Assembly (NCBI RefSeq): GCF_000143415.4
Contig: NW_003314261.1
Location: 5,782,866-5,846,865, forward strand
From: Selaginella moellendorffii
Taxonomy: Eukaryota; Streptophyta; Lycopodiopsida; Selaginellales; Selaginellaceae
Direction: 5' to 3'
DNA: 64,000 nucleotides
The notes below the pieces were generated by a model. The model saw only the letters and a list, made by a program, of their open reading frames with translations. It made no database searches and was not told where the DNA came from. Shown here piece after piece: positions 12,157-23,358 of the stretch. The translations under genes were made by a program, and so were the position numbers. Every line of letters begins with the position of its first letter. The stretch's first letter is position 1.

Positions 12157-12594
12157 ATGGCGAGCTTAAGCTCCCTCCTCGTCATCGCCTGCATTGCTTC
12201 GGCGGCGCTGGCCAATGAGTTCCAGAGCTACGAGCAGCAAGAGCGATACTTTCAGCCCCAGAACTTTGGTGGCTACGATCAGTCTCTAAGCTACTCTGGA
12301 TCATCCGGCTCCAGCTCCGGCTCTGGCAGCGTTCCAAGCAGTGGCAGTTCCAGCGGCGGTGGTGGCAGTCCCAGCTCCGGCTCCGGCTCCGGCTCTGGCT
12401 CTGGCTCCGTCCCAAGTACTGGCGGTGGTGGCGGTGGCTACGGTGGTGGCAGCCCCAGCTCCGGCTCCGGCTCCGGCTCCGTCCCAAGCACTGGCGGTGG
12501 TGGCGGTGGCTACGGTGGTGGCAGCCCCAGCTCTGGCTCTGGTTCTGGCTCCGTCCCAAGCACTGGCGGTGGTGGTGGTGGCTATGGAAATCCT

Positions 12595-12637
<43 letters not shown>

Positions 12638-13316
12638 TCCCAAGTTACGGTGGTAGCCCAGGCGGCGGTAGCGTTGATCCAGGCAGTGGTAGCATTCCAA
12701 CCGTGCCTTCCAGCGGCGGCATTCCCTCTAGCGGCGGCATTCCTACTGTTCCTTCCATTGGTGGTGGCACTGGCGGCATTCCTTCCACTGGAACTCCTTC
12801 CTCCGGTTGCTCTTGCGAGTAAGTTTTCATGGTTTTCATGAGCTTGGGCTTGCTTGTCTTGCTCGTTTCCTTCGTGGCCTTTGCTCGTTTGTTCCATCTT
12901 TCACTCCTAGATCTTCTGTTTGTCTCGTTCTTGATATCGATATTGATATTCTATGGTCTGGTGGTTGTGATATGGACAGCTTCTGGGCTGCTCACGTTAA
13001 CTCGTGGCCGGATCCACTCCAGCTGATCTCCACCGTCTCGGCCGTGTTCGGGGGTCTCGCCGGGAACACTTTCGGACCCAGCACCACGCTTCTCACTGCG
13101 CTGGAGACGAGGAGGTCGGATCCTTACAGCCAGCTCCTCCGCCAAGGCACCGCAGCCATGCTCAACGCCTACTCTCGTCCAAACTTCCAGTACACCCCTC
13201 TTGCCGTTCGCAACCATCTCAACGCCGCACTCGTCTCTCCCCAGGCCGCCGCCGTGCAAGCCGCCAAGTTTGCCAACGCCAACCGAGGATATGGCGTGAA
13301 TACCGTCTGCACATAA
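12157..13316 (+). CDS. PDF1: PROTODERMAL FACTOR 1-like secreted cell-wall protein
   Basis: Two exons, 12157-12818 and 12980-13316, give 332 aa. Residues 1-19 are a signal peptide (LLVIACIASAALA). A long Ser/Gly/Pro region follows, with a block (GSGSVPSTGGGGGGYGGGSP) repeated about three times. After a CSCD joint comes the conserved domain FWAAHVNSWPD...RQGTAAMLNAY...LVSPQAAA to the stop. The domain matches the C-terminus of plant PDF1 proteins, epidermis-specific wall proteins, whose N-terminal half is usually proline-rich; here it is Gly/Ser-rich. The intron has GT-AG ends and restores GAC across the joint. A broken copy lies at 33386-33785. Family assignment is fairly sure; epidermal expression is inferred. 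Confidence 0.85.
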
Positions 13317-14182
13317 AGAGAGACACCAAGGCTCTTCGTCCTTTTTCTCTTCTCTTCTCTTTTGGAACTCTTGTTCTCAGTATCTCCTCGGTGGTTTGGA
13401 TATAGTTGTATTGGTTTTTGTTGGCACAGAAAGATTCACTAGTAAAAGGCGTGCTAGTTCTTGAATAACGTCGATAGTTTCCTCTTGCCACATGCATCGT
13501 TTGTCCAAATCCTATCTAAGAAATCGTGATAAGATCTCTATTCTTTTCTCTTATGAAATGTCCAAGAGTTTCAAAGCAAACCCAGAGCTTCAAAGCAAAC
13601 CAAGAACGTTGCATGCACCATAAAATCCTACAAGAATTCAATCCATCTCAGTCCACATTTTCAATCAATGAATTTGCGACTCCACGACGCTGAGTCGTGC
13701 CCAACCGACCAAGTTCTAGTGCTTTCAAGGACACGATTCTTTTCTGTCTGTTCTAGTTGCAACTTGCAAGCAAATCCCTTTCTGAAAGAGAAAGAAAAAG
13801 GAGAGTTTTTAAGACTTATCTGTTGCACGGCTCTTGGACAAGCTGGGAAATGAAGGCAGCTGCCGGAGCAACATCACCTAACGCTTCTGCCACACAAATT
13901 CCAATCTGGTCAGGCCTTGAATGAACGGAAAAAAGGCCTATACCACTCAGTCCATATGTGAGCTGTCGCCTCTTGAGGAGTTTTATCGCTTTGTTGTTGT
14001 TTTGTTCCTGAGGATTTTTCTGCGTCGAGTTTCATTAGGCTGCGAAGATCATCTTACAAACAAATTTCTCGATCCTTATTTGGTCAGCAAGTAATGGAAG
14101 ATCATAAATCAAGCTGCTAAAAGATCGAAACCATGAAGCTCTTGGTCTAAATTTTGTCAAAGAAAGAGTCACCTTTTGTGTT
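13317..14182. other. Intergenic between PDF1-like gene and TRM6 3' end
   Basis: No coding signal is visible. The stretch holds the 3' flanks of the two genes, which converge here. Short ORFs lack splice or family support. Confidence 0.6.
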
Positions 14183-16223
14183 TCATTGTGGTAGAGTTTT
14201 GATACCACTTAGTATATATCCACCTGTGGAGCTCATTTGCATGTGGGGATGCGTGCGGGATGGAAGAACCTGCGAGAAAAGATTAAACATTTTTTCTTCA
14301 GCACCGGTAGTACAAACCTGGTACTCTCTCATCCATGGCTCCGAGAGCTGCAAACTGACTGCCGTGCGTTCCTTTTGCAAGGCAAACATGCAGTCCGCAA
14401 GAGGCTGTCGCAAAAGAACGATTTTCTCAAACAGCTGAATCTAAGAAAGAAATACTTACTTGCAGGTAAGTATGATAGATGACAAAAGGAGCGGAGGGGG
14501 CTAGAAGCGGAATGAGTTGCTGCAAAGTCTTCAAAGGATCGGCGTTTAAAGCCCCGACTATCAGACTGCATAGATAAGGACGAACACATTACGCGTTGTA
14601 AGAGCACGAAAACGGCAGAGAAAGATAGAAAACCTTACCTCGAGAATCCAGTTTTCACCCAATCAGAAACGTCTTCGTTCGATGGTTGCTGTATCAGTCG
14701 TTGCTTTGTTGGATTCGTAGAGGCCGGTTCCAAGTTCTCGGAGATCTGGGACACGCTTGTTTGTGATGCCTCGGTCACAGCCTTTTCCGGTTGCACGTCC
14801 ATCGATGGGTCGCTTTGCAGTGGTTTGCCTGTGCCTGAATCATCTTCCATGTCTTTCGCCTGTTCTGCCTCGGTAACAGCCTTTTCCGGTTGCACATCCA
14901 TCGGTTGCTCGCTTTGCGGGAGTTTGCCTGTGCCTGAATCATCTTCCATGTTTTTCTCCTGTTCTACGACAAGAGGTGCTGCCTCTCCGTTTTGTAAACC
15001 AGAATTGTAGCTTTCTAGAAGCGTAGAAAGCCGAACTCGAAATATCCTACACCATCCCAGTCACTATATGAGGTGTATCGGAAATAACCATTTACCTACT
15101 AGATGTTGCGGAGTCAAAGTTAAAGAGGCCCACAATGTCCAGAGATGGAGCTTTTGGAGTATAGTAGACACTACAAACCGTGCCAAAGCCTGAAGTGAAA
15201 GGATAAAGGTTTCACATCTTTTAAAGAAACAAATCACCTTACCGCTCAAACGTTCTGCGACTGCAGCCGTCAAGAGTCCTCCGACCATATCTGAGACCAA
15301 AACGTTGGACATCTCGCCTACATTGGCTAATGACAAGATCATTGACAAACTATCAACTCTTATAAACCTGCAACAAGTAGAAGAAAAGTCACAACAAATG
15401 AAAACTTCTATCGTTTAGTTTACCCGATCTTCGCTGGAGTTTTAGAAAAATATGCCTCACAAACACTGGAAAAAATAAAGAAAAACGTTTAGTGCCACGC
15501 CAACGTCAAAACTAGAAACAGATTCAACCTTTTAGCAGTAGGACACCTGATTATGACCCGAGGAGCGTACTTTTTCTGCTTTTTCCGCTTGTACTTCTCC
15601 TGCAAAAGTAAAAGTGTAAATAGGTTGTAGTTGAGCTTGGCTAAAATGGAAGAAAAACCTGTGAGAAAGTAGTCTTTGACTCAAACGACGCGCTATTTGC
15701 AATCAACGCATTCACAATCTCTTGTCCGGAGGAGCCTTCTCTACAAAGCTCATGATCTTAGAAGATAAAAACGAAGATGAAAAGATAAGAACCTTTTCAT
15801 GCTATGGATCTCCTCGGCCGAGAGTGTCTGCGCAGTGTTATCATCGATGAGGTTCCTGTTATCCTTCGTTGCAGCATTTTCTTCTTCCTCCTCTTCCTCT
15901 TCGCCAGCGTTATTGTCCTCTGAAACAATACCAAATTTTCAGACCAGCGATCCCAAACCTTCCCATCACCAGCGCGAGACGATCGTTCCAGCGACGAGGA
16001 CTTGGGCTCGAATTGCGATCCAAACGGGCATCCAATGACCGGCGCAAGAGAATACTTGGCCTTGCCAAGCTTGACAGTGCTGAAAGAAGGGAAGAAATCT
16101 TCGATATTGCAAGAAATACACAAGGATTCACGCTTACGCGGCCGGGGTAAGACGCGAGAACACGAAATGCTCGCCATTGTTGATGTCGAGCAGCACGCAC
16201 GATCCCGCCTTCACGACTTCCAT
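14183..16223 (-). CDS. TRM6: tRNA (adenine58-N1)-methyltransferase non-catalytic subunit TRM6
   Basis: Twelve exons on the minus strand: 16138-16223, 15970-16079, 15793-15919, 15659-15740, 15529-15599, 15424-15465, 15243-15367, 15096-15189, 14639-15046, 14460-14565, 14318-14404, 14183-14269. They give 474 aa, close to the human protein. TRM6 pairs with catalytic TRM61 to make m1A58 in tRNAs, including initiator Met. Recognisable segments are DNRNLIDDNTAQTL, EIVNALIANSASFESKTTF, a Lys-rich YKRKKQKKY, LANVGEMSNVLVSDMVGG, LIVGAL...LLAPSAPFVIY and the final STGGYILSG. A 33-residue acidic block is tandemly duplicated at about 14750-14950. Exon 2 ends at a GTGATG donor, the only choice that keeps frame with the acidic exon 3. 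Start 16223 faces MTHFR. Confidence 0.93.
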
Positions 16224-16511
16224 AGAACCCTAAACCCAAACTTTAGGGCTATGGGGAGTTAACCGTTCGTGGTTGGACGGCTGGGATTGCGAGCTAGGGC
16301 ATATTTATTTCCTTTAAATCTCAGCTAACAGTCAAAAAAAGTCAAGCTACTTACTTAGGGTTTTCGTACCTCACAGTGTCTACCGTACTGTTGTATTTTA
16401 GTGGCTGAGGGCGCGAGGGCGCGAGGCGCGCTTCTCGATCCAGGTAGGGATCCCGATCCACGCAGTATCTCACCTCAATCTCAATGCAGATCTTTGCTCG
16501 CAGCGCCTACA
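16224..16511. promoter_or_regulatory. Shared bidirectional promoter of TRM6 (-) and MTHFR (+)
   Basis: Only 288 bp separate the two start codons. AACCCTAAACCC near 16226-16237 is a telo-box type motif, common in promoters of plant housekeeping genes. CAG|GTAGGG at 16444 and AATGCAG ending at 16489 could bound a 46-nt 5'-UTR intron of MTHFR. That intron would remove the out-of-frame ATG at 16484. Confidence 0.6.
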
Positions 16512-18954
16512 ATGCGGATTGTGGACAAGATCAAGGATGCGCAGCGGGAGAATCGGACGATCTTCTCCTTCGAGTACTTCCCGCCCAAGACCGACGAGGG
16601 TGTCGAGAATCTGTTCGAGCGGATGGACCGGATGGTGATGCACCAGCCTGCATTCTGCGACATTACATGGGGCGCCGGTGGCTCCACCTCGGATTTAACT
16701 CTGGAGATCGTCAACAAGATGCAAAACATGGTAAGATCTTTTTTCGGTTGCCACAATTTTCTGTTTTCCTTATTTCTTCTTCCAGATCTGTGTGGAATCC
16801 ATGATGCACTTGACTTGCACAAACATGCCAGTGAGTAAACTTGACTTTGCTCTTGAGAATGTGAAAGCCAATGGCGTCCAAAACATTCTGGCTCTGCGTG
16901 GAGATCCTCCGCATGGCCAGGACAAGTTCGTTCAAGTGGAGGATGGATTCTCTTGCGCTCTTGATCTGGTTAGCTTTTTTTTCTTCTTCGTCCTGCTTTT
17001 CTCGGGAATGGAATGATTCAAGCTTTGTATTTTTGCAGGTGAAACACATACGCAAAAAATATGGTGGCTATTTTGGCATCACTGTTGCTGGATATCCTGG
17101 TTAGTATTGCTGTTGCTTGCTAGTTTTCCGTTGTGCTTACACGGTTTCATCATTTAGAGGCTCATCCCGACGTGATTTCTGGTGATGCTGCAACTCAAGA
17201 AGCATACGAGAAGGATCTCGCTTACCTCAAGGAAAAGGTAAGATCATGAAGAGTGATTTGTACGTGATGAAGAATTCTTTGTCCACAGGTGGATGCTGGA
17301 GGTGATTTTGTAATCACGCAGCTCTTTTATGACACAGACTTGTTTCTTCGGTTCGTTAACGACTGTCGCGAGATTGGAATCACTTGTCCTATCGTTCCGG
17401 GGATAATGCCGATCAACAATTATAAGGGGTTTCTTAGAATGACTGGGTTCTGCAAGACAAACGTACGTTTAAAGCATAACAGATTGGAGAAAACTTTACT
17501 TTGAGTTGGATATGACAGATTCCTGCAGACATCACCGCCGCTTTGGAGCCGATCAAAGATAACGACGAAGCAGTGAGATCTTTCGGCGTCCACCTTGGGA
17601 CAGAGATGTGCAAAAAGATTTTGGCTTCGGGGATCAATGCAGTACATTTGTACACGCTGAATATGGAGAAGTCTGCCATTGCAATTCTTCAAGTAACTTT
17701 GCAACTTCGCGACATCTGCCATTTGTTTTTTTTTTTTTTTTTTTCTAACATTTTATGTTTGATATTTTTCGACAGAACCTCGGACTGATCGACATAAGCC
17801 AAGTAAGACGATCACTTCCCTGGAGGCCTCCAACAAATGTAAGGCGAACAAGGGAAGATGTCCGACCAATTTTTTGGTAAGCTTTGGAAGTTTACTTGTC
17901 AAAAGAGAGCTCTTATTTTCCTTGGCAGGGCCAATCGTCCCAAGAGCTACATTTCACGAACAACTGCTTGGGACCAGTATCCAAGTGGTCGATGGGGCGA
18001 CTCTCGCAGCCCTGCTTACGGTGCATTGACAGACTATCAGGTAGAGGAAGTTATGTGTTTTGTGAGCTTGTAATAGAGCGGGTTTTTTTTTTTTTTTTCA
18101 GTTTTTGAGACGACGCTCCCGGAACAAGAAGATTCAAGAGGAGTGGGTTGTTCCTCTGAGTTCCGTCGAAGATATTGCAGAGGTAATTCACATTCGTTAT
18201 TCCAACTTTCTTCTGAATCGTTATGTTTTCACCCGACCAGAAATTTGCCAACTATTGTGCTGGAAAACTAAAGAGCTTTCCCTGGTCCGAGCTGGAAGGT
18301 CTCCAGTTAGAGACCAAGAAAATCAACAGCGAGCTCGTAAAGATTAACAAAGACGGCTTTTTGACAATCAACAGCCAGCCTGCTGTCAATGGCGAAAAAT
18401 CGGACTCTCCTGCTGTTGGTAAGCTCGACAAGCCTTTGAATTTCTAAAACTAAAGACGTGTTTTTGTACAGGTTGGGGAGGCCCTGGAGGATACGTCTAT
18501 CAGAAGGCCTATGTCGAATTCTTTTGCTCTCCAGAGAAGCTGGAGAAGCTCATCCGAAAAGCCGAAGAGTTTCCTTCGCTCACCTACATCGCAGTGAATT
18601 CCGTGGGAGAAACAAAGTCGAACGTCGGGCCGGGAGACGTGAATGCAGTCACTTGGGGAGTCTTTCCTGCCAAGGAAGTGATCCAGCCGACGGTGGTGGA
18701 TCCGATAAGCTTCATGTCTTGGAAGGACGAAGCCTTCCAAGGCTGGGAAGACGAATGGGCCTCGTTGTACAAAGCCCAGGACGATCCAGCAAAGAAAATC
18801 CTTCACGAGGTAATCAAGCATTCGAAGCTCTCTCTCTAAAGTTCTAAAGCTTTTTGCGTCCTTGCTCCAGATCAAGGAGAGCTACTATCTAGTAAGCTTG
18901 GTGGACAACGATTACATTGGTGGTGATCTATTCGCGTTCTTCAGTGGCATCTAA
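16512..18954 (+). CDS. MTHFR: Methylenetetrahydrofolate reductase
   Basis: Twelve exons: 16512-16730, 16786-16968, 17039-17099, 17158-17237, 17289-17462, 17519-17692, 17776-17876, 17929-18040, 18102-18182, 18241-18418, 18472-18809, 18871-18954. They give 594 aa, the usual eukaryotic MTHFR length. The enzyme reduces 5,10-methylene-THF to 5-methyl-THF for methionine synthesis, in the cytosol; plant forms use NADH. The FAD-binding barrel covers about residues 1-300 ([45 protein letters not shown]). The linker [18 protein letters not shown] leads to the C-terminal domain, ending [13 protein letters not shown]. All joints are in frame. It shares its promoter region with TRM6, another one-carbon/methyl-related gene, although this may be chance. 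Confidence 0.96.
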
Positions 18955-19398
18955 AAGTTTTTGCTACTACAGCGATAATTCTTTGACAGAAAAATCATAA
19001 GCTTGTGTGAGCTCTTTGACCGTTGATGCAAACCAGATAAGATGCCATCCTGGCCATTGGATCATTTACGTGCCCTAATTTATGATTTTGGGCCAGATAT
19101 TTTCCCTTACATGGCCATTTGTCGCCGTCGATGGCCATCAGCGGACGGCCCAGATACCGCCACGTCTGCATGACCCCGACGCCTTAAAGCCCTGCTTATC
19201 CCCTAGAAGGCATTTTGTTCTTCCCTCTTGGTAGAGGGCGCCAAGGGTTTTGAGGCGCTCGCGTAACGCCGGCGACGATTCCATTGCGAAGGTAAGAAGG
19301 ATTGTGGAAGGATTTAGATGCATTGTGTAGCTGGAGGCCGGATTGGAAAATGCGAGCCTGATTTTGGTGTTGTTCCTGTTCTAGAGAGGAAAAGAGCT
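18955..19398 (+). promoter_or_regulatory. Spacer, promoter and 5' UTR with intron of plastid RNP gene
   Basis: No coding region. GCGAAG|GTAAGAAGG at about 19291 and TTCTAG ending at 19384 bound a 93-nt 5'-UTR intron. The ATG follows at 19399. The same leader, including the intron ends, is found again in the broken copy at about 32690-32875, which supports this structure. Confidence 0.65.
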
Positions 19399-20513
19399 AT
19401 GGCGGCCTCGTGTATTTCGCTCTCGTCTACGGCCATTGGCGGTGCCGCGGCTCTGGCGGCGCCTCCCAGAGCCATGGCGCTGTGCATCGCTGGGGTTTCG
19501 GTGCCGTCGAGGCCCCTTTCTCTCTCGCTGGGCGAGACCTTCCATCTCGGTGCCGTACTATCCAGGAGAAGACCCCTAGAATTTGTGGCCAAGTCGTATG
19601 GTGGGTACGGAGCCGAGTCGATTGACAAGGAGGATTGGGCACCACCTCCGCCCAATCTCAGTGACTTGCCCCCGGAGCCATCGGAGCCAGTGGACAAGGA
19701 GTTCGTGGTGCCAGAGCCCGACGAGAGGGACTTTGGGAGCTTTCGCAGCGAGCCAGCGCCCAACACCAAACTTTACGTCGGGAACATTGCATGGAACGTC
19801 GATAGCAAGATGCTGGCAGACTGCTTCAATGGCGTGGGCATCACAGAACTGGAAGAAGTCAATGTGAGTACCCTTTTCTCTGTTCCTTCCATCGTTTTCA
19901 TTCAACTTAGTTGCTAAGATCTTTCTTTCTCTTGTGCTTTGTAGGTGATGTATGATCGGATGCTTGGAAAGAGTCGCGGTTTTGCCTTCGTCACTCTCTC
20001 CACGGAGGATGCTGCGAAGACTGCCATCGAGAAACTTGATGGTCATGTAAGCGCTTATCATTGCATCTCAGTTAGAGCAACTGCGTGATCCTTCTTCCAG
20101 GAACTCGAGGGGCGGCCTTTGAGAGTAAACTACCCGCAAGTTCCCCGAGGAGGCGGAGGCTTTGGCGGTGGTTTTGGGACCAGACCGAGCATCCCAGCGA
20201 ACCCGGCCAAGTGCTTCGTCGCCAACATCCCGTGGTCCGTGGACGACCAAGGCCTGCAAGAGTTTTTCAGCTCGCACGGAACGGTGGTAGACTGCCGGAT
20301 TCTAACCGATGCCGAGAGCGGGAGGTCACGGGGGATTGGGTTCGTCACTTTTGCCACCCCAGACGAGGCCAACAACGCCATCAGCGCTTTGGATGGAGCA
20401 GTAAGTTCGATCGATCTTTCCTTTGGTTTGTGAGTTCTCTTGGCTCACTCGTTTTGCTCCAGGAATTGGGAGGTAGATCGATTCGCGTGGCTTTGGCGAC
20501 TGGAAGGCAATGA
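19399..20513 (+). CDS. Chloroplast two-RRM ribonucleoprotein (cp28/29/31/33 type)
   Basis: Exons 19399-19863, 19945-20046, 20101-20400 and 20463-20513 give 305 aa. Residues 1 to about 65 are Ala/Ser/Arg-rich and look like a plastid transit peptide. An acidic Pro/Glu stretch follows (PPNLSDLPPEPSEPVD). RRM1 starts near 123 (RNP2 KLYVGNIAW, RNP1 KSRGFAFVTL) and RRM2 near 225 (RNP2 KCFVANIPW, RNP1 RSRGIGFVTF), with a short Gly-rich linker between. Such proteins stabilise and help edit plastid transcripts. I cannot say which member of the cpRNP family it is. A degenerate genomic copy with deletions lies at 32650-33385. Confidence 0.92.
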
Positions 20514-20767
20514 GCGACGATCACAACCAGCTGACAATGAAGGAAAGATGGAATGGCGCATTTCCATGCAAGAGGAATGGATCGAGTTTTAGTGAGAAAG
20601 TGTCTTAGAGAAAGAGCATGTCTACATTGCTATGATGGTTTGTAGATTTTTTTGGGATCAAAAACAGTCGCAAATGGTTTTCGGTTAGTCAAGCGTAATC
20701 TTTAAAGGTAAATGAAATAACTAATTAAAAATACAAATTAAAACTATGACGATGCATTAAAGTTAAT

Positions 20768-20841
20768 CGCTAGAAGGAGGGCTCGAACCTCCGACCTTGT
20801 GGTTAACAGCCACACGCTCTGACCAACTGAGCTACTCCAGC
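20768..20841 (-). tRNA. tRNA-Asn (GTT anticodon)
   Basis: The reverse complement starts GCTGGAGTAGCTCAG. It has a D-loop TTGGTCAGAG, anticodon loop CTGTTAA with GTT, and T-arm GGTTCGAGCCC, and ends in TTCTAGC plus discriminator G. The acceptor arm pairs 7 bp, with G-T pairs at positions 4-69 and 7-66. There is no intron. It lies between the plastid RNP gene and RNase H2 subunit C. Confidence 0.95.
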
Positions 20842-21048
20842 ACATTTGAACAAGCGTGAATGGCTATGGAAAAAGAAGAAGTAGGGCGCATCGTTGGTTA
20901 TGGCGACAAACTCTCGCCATGCTCGCTCCATCATCTTCCCTGTAGCATCGCGCACAACGGGCCAGCTAATGTCTCGGCGTATTTCGGCAGCAAGAGCACT
21001 GGTATGATGGATTGCGTGGAAATTTTTGCTTTCGGCTAATGCAAAGAA

Positions 21049-21572
21049 ATGGCGAGGAAAGGCGCGAAGGCGGATGGAATGGAGATCCAGGAAGCAGCAT
21101 TTCGGGGCAGGAGGCTGGTGGGATCGACGCTGCCGCTGCCGCAAAACCACCGAGGTTTGAGCAACCAGAATCAAAAGTTCTTGGATTTCTTTTCCCTGTT
21201 AATGTTCTTTCTATGTAGGATTTGTTCTTGAGAAAGCTCCAAGCAACCCTGATGATCCAGACGAGTGGGTTGTGAGATCGGAGTTTCGCGAGATCACGTA
21301 CTGGAACCACGATACCATGCCATCGCTTTGCGATTCTCTGCCTCGCTGCATCGATTGGCTCAACATTTCTGCCGCGGTAAAGTAAATCATCGCTCCTTTC
21401 TTCCCGTCTCATTGTTTCTTTGCAGATCCACAAGCCCGTCACCACTGATCAAGTTGCGAGTGTTTTTCCAGGTAACCATTTCTCTTTTTTTTGTTTCGCG
21501 AAGTTTGCCGTACGATCAATCACTTCCTTTCCAGGAGCGATGGCCAGCAAAAGAAAATCCGAAGTAGCGTAA
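21049..21572 (+). CDS. RNASEH2C: Ribonuclease H2 subunit C
   Basis: Exons 21049-21154, 21219-21376, 21426-21471 and 21535-21572 give 115 aa. The family hallmark FRGRRLVG lies near residue 17, then LPLPQNHRGFVLEK, DEWVVRSEFREITYWNHDTMPS and the closing LNISAAIHKPV. The protein is the small non-catalytic scaffold of the RNase H2 trimer, which removes ribonucleotides from DNA. The first donor is GTTTGA, weak, but needed to join GG-GFVLE in frame. At 115 aa it is shorter than the human subunit, as plant versions often are. Its stop is 191 bp from the stop of the convergent carrier gene. Confidence 0.85.
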
Positions 21573-21763
21573 AATTTTCTTTGTTTCATCGTTCTTTCAA
21601 TCACAATGCCAGGAACTCATCACAAGTTCTTCCTTAGAGATAGATCCCTGGAACAGCGACGATGAATCAAACGTCAGGATTTTCAAAGATCAATCGCGAA
21701 ACAATCATCGTCCGTGGTATATATACACACTTCCACAACCACGACGCGACAGAAGAATGTGTC

Positions 21764-23358
21764 TCACGAAACTTTCATCGTCACCTTCATCCACTCGTAG
21801 ACGAAGTAGCTCAAGGCCGCCGACGGAAGAACCTGGAGAACGCAACACATGAGCAAAAGAGAAATCAAAGAGCTCCCAAACCTGGAGTGTGCTGGGAAAT
21901 ATTCCAGCGTAGAGAGCTCCAACACCACCCCGATTCACCAGCCCCTGGATCGTTGGCATCAAACCGAGCCTGCTCGCTGCGCTTTGCAACTGGAGATGCC
22001 TCCTCACGACTTCCAGGGGATAGGTCACCGTCTCGGCACAAGCACCAGCGATGGCACCGTAGAGCAGCGTTCTCAAAGGCCCGAGCTCCATCTGGTCACT
22101 CCCTTTGCTGCCACTCATCCTCCTTCGCTGCTCTTCCTGGCCAGCAGGAGACGCAAGATAGTTTGTCTTGAGGATGTCGTAGACACCGTAGAACACCGCA
22201 CCAGCCGGGGCCATGCTCACGATCGCCGGCACAATCCCAGCGTAGAGGGAAGTGAAGCCTTGGCTGGTGATTATGTGGCGGAAGCAGCCGGAGATCCCTC
22301 CTAGTGCGTCGCCTCCCTGAGCAACAAGTCTTGTTCGAATCTGGAAGAAAGACCGATCAACTCAATCCAATAAAAAACTAGACTTCGAGCGAGAAGAACT
22401 TACAGTGTCCATTGGGAAGCAGACTATGGTGGCAAAGACCCCGGCAGCGGCCCCAGCCGCCAACTTCTCAAGTGGCGTCACGTCTTTTCTCCCAGTCACG
22501 GTCGTGATTCTCTTGCGAATCGTGTCGTACGCATAGAAGTTGATGGACTTGAAGGGCGCTGTCCGGATGAGGTTGACGAGGTTGCCCTTCCAGAAGCCTT
22601 GGACTCCCTCCGACGCAAGAATCGTCCTCACCACATCCATCGCATCAGACGTGGCTCCACGTACGATGTACTCGAGCTTTAGCCTCTCAAGTGGCGCCAC
22701 GAGAGTTCTAGAAGACAACAAAGACCAAGAAAATCGCGAAGTTAGAAAGATTCAAGTAGGAAAAGTATAAGGAAAACTGAGGAGAAAAACCACACCTGGA
22801 GATACACGCTGACAAGGCTCCGGCCAAGAGATGTTTGGACGTCTTCAAAGACCCGGCCTTCAAAGACTGGGAGTAATCGCTGCTGGAACTTCTCTTCTCT
22901 TGCCGCTGGGTGGTGGTGGCGATGGAGATGGATTCATCCGCGCTGTGCTCCAAGTATTCCAGAGATTTTTCCAGAGATCTTTCCTGCGCTTGATGAGCGT
23001 TGATCCTCCTGCCAAGCTTGCTGCTACCGTGGATAGCAAACCCCAATGCCGATGACCACGCGCTGGAATTCGCCCTGCTCGAGAGCTGGCGCTTGCCGGA
23101 TTCCGCTATGGACACCGATGCCAGGCAGTAGCTGGCGGAGCTGGCGGAGCTGGCGGGCATGGATGGAAGCAGGGACGATAGCGATGACGCGGAGAATGGC
23201 GATGGCAGGAAGCATTGCAGCGGATCGCAATCGCGGCCGGGGAGGAAGCATCGCCACGACGGATCGTCGGCCCCGCTCAGCGTGATGAATGCGAGCTCGG
23301 ACGATGCAAAGATCGATGCCGATCGGCTTCTGGCGCAAGAATCTACATCGTAGCCCAT
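21764..23358 (-). CDS. BTL3: Mitochondrial carrier family protein, BTL3-like (probable adenine nucleotide transporter)
   Basis: Four exons: 22796-23358, 22404-22707, 21882-22340, 21764-21832, giving 464 aa. Residues 1 to about 165 are a Ser/Arg-rich extension. Three carrier repeats follow, each with its signature: PLERLK, PMDTIR and PLEVVR. GFWKGN and LYAGI motifs mark the matrix helices. The stretch GAVFYGVYDILK and the final LSYFVYEWMK match plant BRITTLE1-like proteins, closest to Arabidopsis BTL3. Family members exchange adenine nucleotides across mitochondrial or plastid envelopes; substrate and membrane cannot be told from sequence alone. The last intron is 49 nt. The exon 1 frame continues past the GTGTGG donor, so read-through ORFs there are false. 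Confidence 0.9.

Noticed and set aside
12182-12897. Antisense and alternate-frame ORFs of 166-198 aa
   Set aside because: Shadows of the GC-rich Ser/Gly repeat of the PDF1-like gene.
15919-15970. A 39-nt TRM6 intron starting at GTTTGGG
   Set aside because: It would leave the acidic exon out of frame; the 50-nt intron from GTGATG restores the DNRNLIDD frame.
16484-16804. A 106-aa ORF overlapping MTHFR exon 1
   Set aside because: Out of frame with MTHFR; its ATG probably lies in a 5'-UTR intron, at the acceptor site.
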